A stretch of 64,000 bases of DNA from Edaphochlamys debaryana (Eukaryota; Chlorophyta; Chlorophyceae; Chlamydomonadales): NCBI GenBank assembly GCA_016858145.1, contig JAEHOE010000222.1:1-64000 (forward strand), given 5' to 3'. Both the position numbers and the translations under genes were made by a program. The first letter of the stretch is position 1. The number at the start of each line of letters is the position of its first letter. Shown here one piece after another: positions 13,701 to 24,657 of this stretch. Under the pieces are notes generated by a model. It was not told where the DNA came from. It did not search any database and was given only the letters and a program-made list of their open reading frames with translations.

Positions 13701-15945
13701 CTGGAGACCTCCCGGCCGCTGTGGCCATCGAATACGGCAAACAGCGCTGTACCGCGGCCGTCGATGTCCAGGTTGACCACGTGCGCGTCCTCCTGCACGT
13801 GCGGCGGTACAAGTCAGGCGTTGTACAATGCGGGCTTTCATGTGCGTGCGGCTTGGTGGGTAGGCCCCCATGTGTGTGTCAGGCTCTGGCTCTGCGACCT
13901 CTCAGTTACTACGCCCGCGCAGTTTGCTGACCTGCTGGCCCCATGCCCCCCTGGAGCCGGCAGGGGGCTAGGGGGGAGGGGGCGAGCAGGTCAGCAAACT
14001 GCACGGGCGTGGTGATGGTTGGAAGTGGCGCAGTGGGGCGGTGGGGCCTGCTTCCTTATGAACCCAATCATGCCGTTGCCGTACGCGCAGCCTTGTTACG
14101 CTTTCTTCTCTCCGGCACCCCAGGCCCCCGGCCCCCCCGGCCCCAGGCCCCCCCGGCCCCCCCTACAGGATATGCCGCCCCACCCAAAGATCAGGGGGCT
14201 CGGGCCGGTCAGCCTCGTCACGCTTGACCCCGCCCCTCTGCACCCCTGCTCCCCAGCCCCGCCCTAAAAGCCAGGGGGCTCGGGCCGGTCAGATGCTGGT
14301 CATGTCAACTGAGATCCCGACGTGGTACTCTGGGTGACCAGTTGGGATTCCAGTTGACATCACCTACGTCTGACCAGTGGATGACGAGAAGGCTGGCCAT
14401 GCAAGGACGTGAGGGCGAGACGAGGGCGGGTGGAGGGCCGTGTGGGGTCGCGCGTGGGGCTTTCGCATGGCTCGGGTCCTTGTGTGTGGTAGGTGAGCCC
14501 AGCAGGCAGCCCCCAACTGCGTGCGCATGTTGCCCCGCCGTCGTCGATTGCCTTCGTTTGGCTCCCGCCCCCCAATCCCACACCCCTACCGCTACCCCGC
14601 TACCCCGCTACCCCGCTACCCCGCTACCCCGCTACCCGCTACCCGCTACAAACCGTATGACCCCACCGCCTTCATAAGGCTCCTCCGACCCCCCCGCCCC
14701 CCCCCCCCCGCCGACCCCCCCCCCCCCCCCCGCCCCCCCCCGACCCTCGCACCATGGTTTTGCGCCGGCCCTGCGTCTCCCCCACCGCCCAGCTGAAGCC
14801 GTGGCCCGAGCCCTCGCACACGACCTGGAAAGGGAGAGCAGGAGTGCAGATGTTGCGTCGGGAAGGAATAGGGATAGGGCCGGGCACCTGCCCGCCGGGC
14901 CGGCTCGACCCCCTGCGGCCCCCCCCCCTCTCCGCCCCTCCCCGAACCCCCCTCCCCCAACCCCCCCCCTCACCACGGGGTACTCGGTCATGCCCCCCTT
15001 GACGTCCAGAGTGGCCACCCCGGCGACCTGACAGGGCAAGGGGGGGAGTGAGAGAGAGAGGGGTGAAGTCAGGACGGAAGCTCCAGCCCGGACCCAGCAA
15101 GCAGAACCAGAACCTGCAGGGGAGCTGCGAAGGCTAACGCTGGTTCAGGCCAAGCCCAACGCTTCCATCTGGCTGCTCCTGCCTCGCTCCCTCCAGACCG
15201 ACCCAGCATCTCGCAGAAGCTGCATGAAAGCTGCTGCAAGTTGCTTGTGCCCTCCTGCCTGCTCCCGTGAGCTCTTTCCCCCCCGCCCCCGCCCCCGCCC
15301 CCGTCCATCCCCCTCCTGCTGCACCCCACACAGCCCCACCCCACCTGCCGCGCCTCCAGGCTCCTGTCGGCAGAAAGAGCTTGCTGGTCCCCATCGACCC
15401 CCACCCCTTTCCCCCCGGCGGCTATGCTGCTACCCCCCTCTCACCTGCCGCGCCTCCAGGCTCCCGTCAATGCAGGAAGACGGAGGCAGCTGCGAGCGCC
15501 GCGGCTCGAGCTCCGTGGCGGGACCCAGCGTGGAGGCGGGGGGCGTGAAGGAGGAGGGAGGCGGAGCAGCGGCCGTCGCGCCCGCGGGCGAAGCCCCCGC
15601 CGCGTCCGCCATTGCACCTGCGCCCGTCCCCACTGCCGCTGCAGCTACAGGGGCTGCGGCTGCGGCGGGGGATGCTGCTGAGGGAGGCAGGAGCGCGGAA
15701 GGGGGCGATGGGCTGGGGCCGGCGGCTGGGGTCGAGGTCGAGGATGTGGAGCAAGGGGCCGCCGAGGGGGAGCAAGGGCAGCAGCCGCAGCAGCAGGAGA
15801 GCGCGAGCGAGCGAGAGGCGTGGCCGAGGGTCGGAAGGCGCGGGCGGCTGCTGAGGGCGTGCGCGCGGCGAAGCGCCGAGGCGGCGAGGGCGCAGCCCTG
15901 TGTGGCTGCGGCTGCTGCGAGTGCGCGGGCGTGGTTCAGAGGCAT
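10688..15945 (-). CDS. PP2C-type (PPM) serine/threonine protein phosphatase
   Basis: PPM phosphatases remove phosphate from Ser/Thr using two metal ions. Ten exons join in phase: 15445-15945, 14974-15027, 14753-14824, 13682-13792, 13138-13283, 12680-12814, 12148-12239, 11822-11904, 11150-11350, 10688-10864, giving about 523 residues. The PP2C signatures appear in order: FSWAVGETQGRRKTM joined across an intron to EDAHVV, then FAVFDGHSG, GSTAAVALV, VAHAGDSRVV, SLAMSRAMGD, VVACDGLWDVMS and DNVSVVLVRL. The metal-binding Asp residues of DGHSG, CDGLWD and DN are all present. The first exon (167 residues) is rich in Ala, Ser, Arg and Cys and resembles an organelle-targeting or disordered extension; which compartment is uncertain. 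The start is the first ATG of that exon; transcripts are needed to prove it. Intron 3 holds a long hairpin and intron 4 a minisatellite. The gene appears intact. Confidence 0.9.
13427..13642. repeat. 21-bp minisatellite inside PP2C intron 4
   Basis: About ten copies of a 21-base unit, CGGAGCAAGGCCTTACAAGGC with small variants, fill most of the intron between exons 13682-13792 and 13138-13283. The unit contains the palindrome AAGGCCTT. It opens several long reading frames on both strands, which are artefacts of the repeat. Confidence 0.95.
13912..14008. repeat. Long imperfect inverted repeat in PP2C intron 3
   Basis: About 30 bases beginning near 13912 (core GCAGTTTGCTGACCTGCT) are repeated in inverted orientation ending near 14008 (core AGCAGGTCAGCAAACTGC), with only a few mismatches and a spacer of roughly 35 bases. 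Transcribed, this would make a stable hairpin in the intron RNA. Confidence 0.85.
14583..14750. repeat. Simple repeats: TACCCCGC tandem run and poly-C tract
   Basis: About seven copies of TACCCCGC/TACCCGC lie at about 14590-14648, followed at 14690-14740 by an almost pure C tract. Both sit in PP2C intron 3, just inside the donor of exon 14753-14824, and the C tract may be error-prone in assembly. Confidence 0.9.
15342..15468. repeat. Duplicated exon-1 donor of the PP2C gene
   Basis: The 22 bases ACCTGCCGCGCCTCCAGGCTCC occur at 15342 and again at 15443. On the minus strand both encode SLEARQ followed by a GT donor (GTGGGG and GTGAGA). The 15443 copy is the one continuous with the long first exon, so the other is a spare donor about 100 bases into intron 1. 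Confidence 0.8.
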
Positions 15946-17855
15946 CTAAGGGAACAGCAGAGTGTATGAGTGCAATCAAAGAACAGTGGAGGTGCTCGGG
16001 CGAATGGAGGCAACGCGCGGGCATCAGGTGAGGCAGGCGCCACGTGCGTCACCGCTCCCCGCAGCCTGCCTTCCCCGCCGCTGGGCCCCCGCGCCCTGAA
16101 CCTTCCTCCTTCCCCTGCCCGCCCTGCCCTTCTCTTACTCGGCACCCTGGCACCACTCCCTTTGGCACTGTATTGTCCCCTTTCCCGTTGGACTACGGAC
16201 AGATGTCTCAGTCTGCTGCGGTCCCGGTTGTGCTGGGGCCCCGCCGCTTCTGGGGCTGCGTGCAAATCGAGCGAGGGTGTCATAGAGCCACGTACAAACT
16301 TGCGCCCCACGCCCGACCCGCAATGCCACAATCTCTGGCTTACGTTTCCCTGCTCTGTATCTTGAGAGTGGGAAAGCTTACCGACCCGGCGCGAAAATAA
16401 CATGTTGGGAACGCGGTCGCACCACCTCGCACGCATAGCCCGAGAAGCGTGTCAAATACATGCTTCGTATGCTTTCATACACCTTGAATCTATCGCGTGG
16501 TGGGTCTGCCAAGTTTGCGTGCAGCTGTTGCGAGGTTGCAAGTGCCGATTTCCTTGCCGCTCAGACCGAGCGCTATGCTGATATCTAAGCATCTGAGTTC
16601 AGATTCGTTCTCTATGATAGAGAAGTAGATGCAACACTTTGACGCGAGTCGGCGTGGAAATGTGTTTCGCCCCGTGTCCAGCCCCTTGCAGGCCCCGGTA
16701 CTCCCGAAGCTCCGCGGAGCGTGCCACACGTTCCCCGCCCTTCGCACCATGCCTGTACTCATGCTCCGTTGGGTTTCAGACCCCTTCGCCACGGTAGATA
16801 GCAACACTGCAGGCACGGCCGACATAAGCTGCTCTTGATACGCTTAAGCTACGTGCCTTTGCTTGCTCAGGGACAGGGACGGGTACCATTTGGCGGGCTA
16901 GCTTTGACTCAGGCACACGATGGCCGAAACACAGAGGCCGACACACGCCTTCGCCCCCCCCCCCGCCCCCCCAACCCCCGGGCCCTTCCCAGTGCCCACA
17001 CACACAGCTAGCTCTGCTCTTCCGCCCAGCAGCACACAGCAAGCGACTGACCAAAGCGCACCCCAGCGTATTCGTCCTCCCCTAACCCGCAGATTAATCC
17101 CGACAGCAATCCCAACCTGGCGCGACAAATACTAAAGGAACCACAAGGAACCCAATGCTAGCTAGCCAGGGCCTGCCTTGCGCCTTCAAACGGCTGACGA
17201 GCGCGGTTGGGGTTTCTATGTGGAAAGCTCCAAGGCCCGTGTACATGGCAATGACATCCTGCGGCGTGCTGTGCGTGCGTGTTCGTGGTCAGGGAGGCGC
17301 CACGCTTGCTATTAGTGCCTGCTATGGCCCCGAGCGGGTTGGATGGACAGCCACATCCACCGCTGATTGTCCTCAGGTTGCCCTCTTCAGATCATGCGGC
17401 CCCTATCAATCCCACCCAATCGAATACCGAAACCCTGGCTTGATTCGACCTCCACTTGCAGCAGCCCCCATTGCCGCGCCTATCCCCGTCGCTCTTGTTT
17501 TGTGCGCAGTTGTTTGCTGACCGCCGTCCAGGCGGCGGCCACAGAGAGATGCCGATGCCGTAGCCGCGTGGCGTCGTACAAGGTGTATGTCCGTACATTC
17601 TGTCGTACGTCACCACGCAAAGCCAGGGAGCGCCCCGAGCGAGCGTGCTATGTATGTACATTTCATTCTAGGAGTGCATTTGCAGCTATGTAGTCAATTA
17701 ATGGTTGGTCGATCCTGCGGTCGGGATGAGGAGGGCAGTGGAGCTCCGGTCAAGCCTCTCGCCTTTGCCAAGCGTACGCATTCCCTTCCGTGTTGATGTC
17801 GCACAAGCAAGCATGCAAACAACACGTTCCGGCACGTTCCCATAGCTACCTTTGC
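15946..17855. other. Intergenic: PP2C upstream region and subtilase 3' flank; no gene
   Basis: This 1.9-kb gap lies between the PP2C start and the subtilase stop, both genes reading leftward. It should hold the PP2C promoter. About 16376-16800 is related to sequence at 41338-41770 (see the dispersed repeat). The remaining open frames show no recognisable domain, and I see no TATA element I would trust. Confidence 0.5.
16376..16800. repeat. Dispersed repeat, copy 1
   Basis: Shared landmarks, in the same order, with 41338-41770: GAACGCGGTCGCACCA, AGCCCGAGA, GTGCAGCTGTTGCGAG (GCGCAGCTGTTGCGAG in the other copy), GCCGCTCA, ATCTAA and a CGCCCCGTGTCC-like block. The two copies are strongly diverged, with many indels, so this is an old interspersed element. 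No open frame is shared, and no terminal repeats are obvious. Confidence 0.65.
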
Positions 17856-20800
17856 TCACTTGCGCAGTGTACTGGGAATGTTGAGGAGGCCAGCTCCAAA
17901 GTACCGCTTGATCAGGGTTGGATCTCCGGGAGGCACTACGGCACCCCGCCGGATCGCATTCTTGATCTGCGCGGCCGCGGGGGAGGGGGAGGTTATTGCA
18001 GTGAGGTGGTGCGCAAACGTCAAGCTGTTCTGAAGCAGCACTTCGGTTGCCTCGTGCCCTGAGGTCGGAGTGCTACGCGCGAAGTGGACCTGCCCCCCCT
18101 GCTGTTTCGGACCAGGTGCTAGGCTGTGGTGTGGCCCCCGCACCGCTGTGCGGTGTGGCAGATGGGTCCTCAGGAAAGCTTGTCAGCCCAACTGCTTATC
18201 GCGAGGGCTTGCGTGCTTGGGATGCCTATTCGATCCTCGCCCTGCCTGACCGGCACATTGTTCACCCTGATTCCATTCCTCTGTTTCCCTCACAACACAT
18301 GCCGTGTACCTGCTCGAGCCGACTGCCCACAGGTTGGGGTCACACACACACCCTGACCTCAGGTAGCCCCTCATGCTCCCCCCGCACCCCCTATCCCTCT
18401 GGTCCAGCCCTTTGACCGCGCGCACTCACCCGATCGGGGTTGATCAGGGTCTTGGTGCGGGTGGGGCTGCACAGGCTGCTCATCCTCCTCGAGTCAGCGA
18501 CCGCCTTGTGGATGTACAGCGCCGCCGCGGCGGCCACGTGCGGCGATGCGAAGCTCGTCCCAGCCTGCCACGTGGTGTAACCGTCCGTATCCGTGGTGGC
18601 GACCATGTCGTTGATCCAGCAAGTGCCTGGATCCAGCAGGTCACCGCCTGGGGCCGAAATGTCGATGGCTGCGCGGGAGGGGAGGTTGCGAGAACGTGAA
18701 ACCCCTTCCTCCGCCCCCACAGCCTCATCTCAGAAACAGAATTGGCGCATCCGCCTCCTCCCCCCGGCCCCCCGCCCCTCCCCGCCCCGCAGCCCTTTAG
18801 CCCTTCCCCCGCTGGAACCTGTCCCCGCCTGGCCGAGCCGTAGTCGGGCGTAGGAGGCCCTGCGGCTGTGACCCGTGCCCGGCCCCACCCTTTTGTCCCC
18901 CACTTTCCCGTACCATACTTGAGGAGTGACAGGAGGTTTTGCAGCAACACCCTCCTCCCTTTAGCCACCAGCAAAACCCTCAGCACGACACCGACCCCTT
19001 GACACGTGCTCACCCGTGCCGTAGTTGGAGTACGAGGCCTTGCGGCTGTAGTTGGCGCCGCCAAAGTCCAGCGGCACCGCACACGTGATGCCCTCGATGC
19101 AGTCGCCCTTGCACATGGAGATGGGCGCGAAGGCCGACACGCACACCACGTTGACGCCCTCGCAGGGGACCTGCAGCTGGCCGCTGGCGCGCTGGACGTC
19201 CAGGTCCGTGTTGCTGGGGAAGGTAGGGTTACGGGGAAGGGAAGGCGAGAGTTGATTGAACTAGAAGGCTGAAGGCCGCTGGCGTGCTGGACGTCGACCC
19301 ACCCCCCACAACACACCGTCCACTTCCCCCCGCCGCCAATGCGCGTGTGCATGCCCATCTCCCCCACGCCTCACAATGCACCGTCACGAAACACACACGC
19401 CTTCCCACTTTCTCCTCCCCACCACCTATCTCTTTCCCCTTCTTCCCCGGCCCCCAAACTCACGTGTTGCCCGCGGCTGCCACCACGAACACGCCCTTCT
19501 TGTCAGCGAACAAGAGCGACTTCGTCAGGATGGTGCTGACGTCCTGCGCCTGTTCCTGGCGGGTGCGGCTGCCGGGCTTGGTCTTGGGGGGCTTGGAGAT
19601 GATGCCGCCTGGGGGTTTGGAGTGGAGGAGAGAGCGTGAGGGTGAGGGAGGGGTTTGGCGCGTGTGCGGGCCATGCCGGAACGTGTGTGCGTGTTGGGCT
19701 TGACGGCTTGGAGACGATGCCGCGTTGCGTGCCTGCGCGTGTGCGCTGGGCCGTCACGATGTGTTGTTGAATAGTTCACATGCGAGTGCAGACAGGAGGC
19801 AGGCGCACGCAGACACTGCGCCTGGCTGGCCAGCAAACCACAATAGAAGGGTGTACACGTGTCCGCCCGCCTCGAACCTACTGTGAGGCTCGAGAGGCTC
19901 GGCCCCCGCCCTGCCCCTGCTGGTGGGCACGCGCACATGGCCTAGCACCCACGCACCCACGGGCCCACATGGCCCATGGCAGGTCCACGCACCCACCCAC
20001 GCACCCACGGACCCACGCACCCAGGCTGAGGTTGATGATGTCTGCGCCAGCGCCGCCCTTGTCCTTGCGCTCAGCGGCGTACAGGATGCCCTGAGGAGGC
20101 AGGGGGGAGGGAGGGGGGAAGCAAGGGAGAGGTGGGGTCTGGTCAAGGGGGCATGGGAGGTCGCATTACCGACCGCCCCGCCTGGCCCGCAGGCCAGCCG
20201 CCGGTGCTCAGCCCCCAGCCCACCTTGCCCAAGGGTGTGGTCGCGACCAGCCGCGAACCTCACCCCTTCCTCTCTGCCGCACGGAAGGGTGGGGATCCCC
20301 GACCAAGCCTGTGTTCCAGATCCAGATCCAGATCCGGATCCCCGTTCTACCGTTCACCGTTCAGCTCCAGACCCAGCCTGTCCCCTAGCCTCCGTCTCCA
20401 ACCCACCTTGACAATGTCACTGATAGTGCCCGAGCCACCGCCATCCAGCGTCTGCACGGCTGCGAGCGCGAGGGAGCGAAAAGCGCGAAAGTCGCGGGTC
20501 AGTTGAGTGTGGACGTGCGAGTCGGCAAAAGCACAGGATGCACCGACGCACTCGCCCCGTGCTCCAAACCAGATGCACCCGTCACCACGACGAATGTTGC
20601 GCCGCATGCTTATTACAACGGTTTTCTGGTGTAGCTTTACCTCCAGCTACGCCGTTCCAATGCCAACCGTATGCAGATCACGACCACGTACGGCGGCCTT
20701 GACTAGCCGTACGACACTAACGACACGTACGACGGTACGACACGCACCGATGAGTGTTGCGCCGTACGCCACCCCGATGGTGCCCTTGCCGTTGTTGGCC

Positions 20801-22887
20801 TCCGCTCCGATGACGCCCGACACCCACTGGCCGTGGGGGATGTCCCAACCGTCAACGAAGGGCTCCGTCTCGAATCTAAGGGGAGGGGGGGGAGGGAGGG
20901 AAAATGGGCAGGGAAGGGGAAGGGGAGGAAGGGAAGGGAAGGGAAGGGGAAACGGGAGGGGGGCTGAAGGGACGCAATCAATCGCATGGGCAGGACGGCC
21001 GCGGCTAGAGCGCTCTAGCGGCCCATGGCCGAGCCTAGACGTGGCAGGAGGCGGTGCGGGGGGCCTCAACACGCCACGGCACGGGATGGGACGCTCCACG
21101 ATGGCCCCTACCGGTAGTCTCCCTGGCCACCTGAACACGCGTGCACCTCTTCCCCGCTCCCGCCCTCCCCGCCCCTGACCCACATTGAAACGCTCATGTC
21201 GTGAAGGCACCCCCTCCCCCTTGAACCCCTCCCCCCTGAACCCCCCTTCCCCTCTGACCACCTGACCACCCGTGCAACCTCTTTCCCCCCGCGGTCCCCC
21301 CCTCCCCCCCTCCCCCCTGGACCCCCCTTCCCCCCTGGACCCCCCCGGCCCACCTGGAAACGGTCATGTCGAATTTGCGCTCCGTGTCCGGGCCCAGGGG
21401 GCCGAAGTACCTGGGGGCCCGCATGAAGTGCGTCCGCGACGTCAGCTTCTGAAGCCGTATGTGCGCAACGAAAGGGGCCTCCAGGACAAAAAAGACGAAC
21501 ATGCCTCCCGGACACAGGCGCTCGCCCCCCCCCCCGCCGTGCTCACCCGTCCACCACGGCCACGCGCACGCATTTGCCGTTGATGCCCTGAGCCCAGGCG
21601 GCGGGGGCGCCGATGGCGCGAGGGGCCCACCTGGGGGAAAGAATTGGGGGGGATTGGGGCACGCACCGTCAGTGGCTAGAGCAAGGCCGCAGGTCAGGCC
21701 AAGCAAGATCTGAGGGCAGGAATACGGTAGCCGGGTGAATGCAGGCGCAGGTCGGGCAGCGTGCAGAGCCCAAGCAGAGCTCAAGGCAGGGCAACAGGGG
21801 CAGAGCGACGTGAGGACGAGTGCAGACCTGGGGGGCGCGCCGCACGTGGAGGGAAGGTCTTCCGGGGTTGGGCATGCGGGGTGCAGGGTCATACGTTCTT
21901 AGGCTAAGGGCTTGCTGCCGGTACTCACATGGAGGGCCACCACTTGTCGGTTGGGTCTCCCGTGATAGCGCCAGAGTAGAACTCCGTGGTGGGGGTGCTC
22001 GGGCCGTTTTCGCTGGGGTCCTTCCAGCCCTTCTTCCAACCGTTGATCATGGTTGCCCGGTCGTCCGGGTTGATCGTGTAGATCTGGTCCTGTGCCACCA
22101 CGTCAACCGATGTGCCCGTGAAGTTCACGGTGGTCAACTGTATGTCTGCGGGGGAGGGGGGGGGGAGGGCGGGGCCCCAAGCGTGAGGGGCGGTGGCCAA
22201 GCGGGCGACGGGGGTCTTCGGACACGGCAGCTCCGGGGGGACTGGTGCTTACCTTGCTAAATCCTGCTGTTTGTTCTACCGTGTGGTTATGCGCGCGCAC
22301 TGCGCTGGCCCGGCGGGGAACAGCCATGCTGCACACTTCTCGCTGCACGGGAGGCATAGCTCCCAGGAAGCCCGTAGGCGCGAAGCCTGATAAGCAGCCC
22401 ACTGGACTCATTCGCTTCGCGAGCTAAACGCACAGCGGCAAGGCTCGTTTTGGGCGGGATGGCCAGGCTGCTCTCGCAGCGGACGTCTGTCTGAAGCTGC
22501 TGGTGATACATAATTGATAGACGGTGGCTGAGCAGGTATGAGACCGGGCCAGCGCCTCGGGGCTCACTCCACTGCACCACCCTCGGGAACCCGACGGTTT
22601 GCCCCGATCACCTGCGGCGCCCCTCCCCACGCGACGTCCGCTCACGCACCTTCTGGGCATTTCGCGACGGCGATGTTTGCCTCTTGGTTGAAGAAGTCTA
22701 CTGTACAGCCAGACTTCGCGGCGGCCGTGTCGAGCTCGGCACGGGTAGACGAGCGACTTAGCCCGAGGAGGTACCCGCCGCGAGCTTTAGCCTGAAGCAA
22801 TTCGCGCCTCGTGCTACATTGTACAACTGCGGCTAATAGCAGGGGCACGACTGCCGCGAGCCGCATGGCCATCATGCTGCGGGCCAT
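17856..22887 (-). CDS. Secreted subtilisin-family (S8) serine protease, with one frame-breaking junction
   Basis: Subtilases are Asp-His-Ser proteases made with a signal peptide and inhibitory propeptide. Eleven exons: 22650-22887, 21929-22145, 21547-21630, 21354-21478, 20748-20875, 20407-20459, 20021-20090, 19464-19608, 19014-19213, 18430-18668, 17856-17966; about 536 residues. A signal peptide (MRLAAVVPLLLAAVVQCS) starts the protein; the preceding ATG at 22887 adds six residues. Catalytic Asp is in VRVAVVDG (exon 3), His in PHGQWVSGV (exon 5), the oxyanion Asn in VVAAAGN (exon 8), Ser in GTSFASPHVA (exon 10). Every junction is in phase except exon 3 to exon 4: the coding total is one base short of a multiple of three. 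A single missing base in the GGG run at the exon 3 donor (about 21547) would restore phase. This is either an assembly error or a real inactivating mutation. Confidence 0.85.
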
Positions 22888-23824
22888 CCTCTTCTTGCTT
22901 GGCCTGCTGGGCCCAGTTGAGTGTCAGTAAAGCTCGGGGAGTACCTAGTCAACGCTAAGCATGTTGCTGATGGGCCTTTATGGGACCTGGCGTCCAAGCG
23001 GGGTGTAGTCTTGAGGGGTGCAGTCCTCCTACCCCGCCTAAGGCGACAGGGGTGCACTCGTTTGCGAACGCGGTTAGCCCAACCGGTGTCTCGACAGAGG
23101 AAGCTGCATGCCGGGGCCGACAGCACGTTATCATTCCTCCAGTGCCTAGGTCAGCACGGACGCCAAGCAGGACGGACGAGCCCTTCGCCTTCTGCCAGAC
23201 CCGGCTGCGGGTGGGGTGCCGCAGCCGTTCTTGCACTTCGCCTGAAAGACAAGAAGCACGCCGCCCCCTTGCCCTCGTACGATTTGCATGCACTACAAGC
23301 CGGCGTTAGTACTGAGCTGCGCAGCATGTCTGACCCGTGCGCTTGTCTGGGTCGGGCCCCGCGGCGCGGCAACTGCACCCTCTGCACGGGCCGCCCCGGC
23401 CGCCTGCCCCAGGCATGGTAAGGCGTGGGCCAGACCGCAGCCAGACCGTCGGGGGCGATGGGCAGAGCCCCCGCGTGGTGCACGAGCCATTAGGCTATCT
23501 AGCACCACACAGAGCGGCATGCGCGGACGACGTGGAGTGGGAGTGCGGGGCCATGTGGCTGTGGCAGTGGGTGCTCGTATCTGCTGCTGCAGGCCGGCGT
23601 TGCCGGTTGTGGCCCGCTAGGCAGGGGCCCTGCGATGCCCTGGGCAGCAGGCGACTGGTTCCCCGGGCCGTGCCCTTGCGCACTCCCTTGCCTGGCACCC
23701 CTGACCTTAACCCAGGGGCCTTCTGTGGCAGCGCTCGTTGGCAGCGCCTGTACTCAGCCAGCCGCGACGGAGGAGCTGTTGCGCCATGCACTACGCGGGG
23801 GCCCCACCCGCCGCCGAGCCGCAA

Positions 23825-24110
23825 TGCAGCCCAGACCCCCGGACCTTGACTCCGCCGTCACGCCGTCGCCGGCCCATGGCCCATACCTCGCTGGCTTTGA
23901 TCGCATGGCACACAGGAGGGGCGTTAACAGACACCGTGGAGCGCGGGGGCTAAACGCTGGGGCCATTCCCGCCGACCAGAGTACTTCATAATGTGGCCCA
24001 GAGCCCCAGACCCTGGCTCAACCCGTTGTGGCCCACACCTCGCTGGCTTCGAGTCTATGGCACATCGTCGGGACGTTGAAGGACACCCGGACGGGGCAGG
24101 GGGACAGACA
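23825..24110. repeat. Two-copy degenerate tandem repeat, about 155-bp period
   Basis: The block GGCCCATACCTCGCTGGCTT (about 23877) recurs as GGCCCACACCTCGCTGGCTT about 155 bases later. Each is followed by a similar 'ATGGCACA ... GACACC' segment and preceded by a related 'CCCAGA ... GGACCTTGACTC / GACCCTGGCTC' segment. No coding frame is shared. Confidence 0.7.
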
Positions 24111-24128
24111 GCATCGGTAGCTGGGGCC

Positions 24129-24133
24129 TTACA
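24129..24133 (-). terminator. Candidate polyadenylation signal for SBPase
   Basis: TTACA on the plus strand reads TGTAA on the minus strand, the usual green-algal polyadenylation signal. It lies about 525 bases past the SBPase stop. That is a normal 3' UTR length for this group, but I cannot confirm use. Confidence 0.4.
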
Positions 24134-24657
24134 CACCTCCCGCTCACATGCCCTATGCGGCGGACCCGTGTCCTGCCCCCTTCGAGGAGAGCCGGGCGAC
24201 ATCACTGCCGCCCCGCCTCCTCGCTAGCCTCCTCGGTTCCACTCTCGACCCAACGAGAATCCGTCAGTCCAACACTCTTCTCTCGACGGGCGTGCGGCAG
24301 CCGGCCCGCAAGGACATCAGCGCCTTCCAGCCCTCTGTCGCTCCAACGCCTCCAGACAGCAAAGCAAGCCGTGGAACATTTAACGTTAACACATCACAGC
24401 CGCACGGTCCTAGAGCATCGGACGGGGAGCAGTCACGCTAGGCGGCGGCAGCGGCAGCGGCCTGCACGGTACCCTCCTCCGTCCTCCCGAATCTTCGTCT
24501 TCGTCACGCGTCACACCTCGGCGGGGTGCCAAAACCCGGCCTCCCCCACGGCGGGGGCGCATCCGCGGAGCGGGGCCGCACCCAGGAAAACTGCGCCCGA
24601 CTCCCACGCCACCCGCCCTCCACGTCTCCGCACAGCGGTCAGCGGCAAGCGAGCTGC

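Larger units (their letters stand above)
22888..24657. other. Intergenic: subtilase upstream region and SBPase 3' flank; no gene
   Basis: This lies between the subtilase start and the SBPase stop. It probably contains the subtilase promoter and the SBPase 3' untranslated region. A low-copy tandem duplication lies near 23830-24110. The open frames here have no recognisable domain and no convincing exon-intron structure. Confidence 0.5.

Noticed and set aside
13340..13930. Repetitive plus-strand protein of about 196 residues
   Set aside because: It is produced by the 21-bp minisatellite in a PP2C intron.
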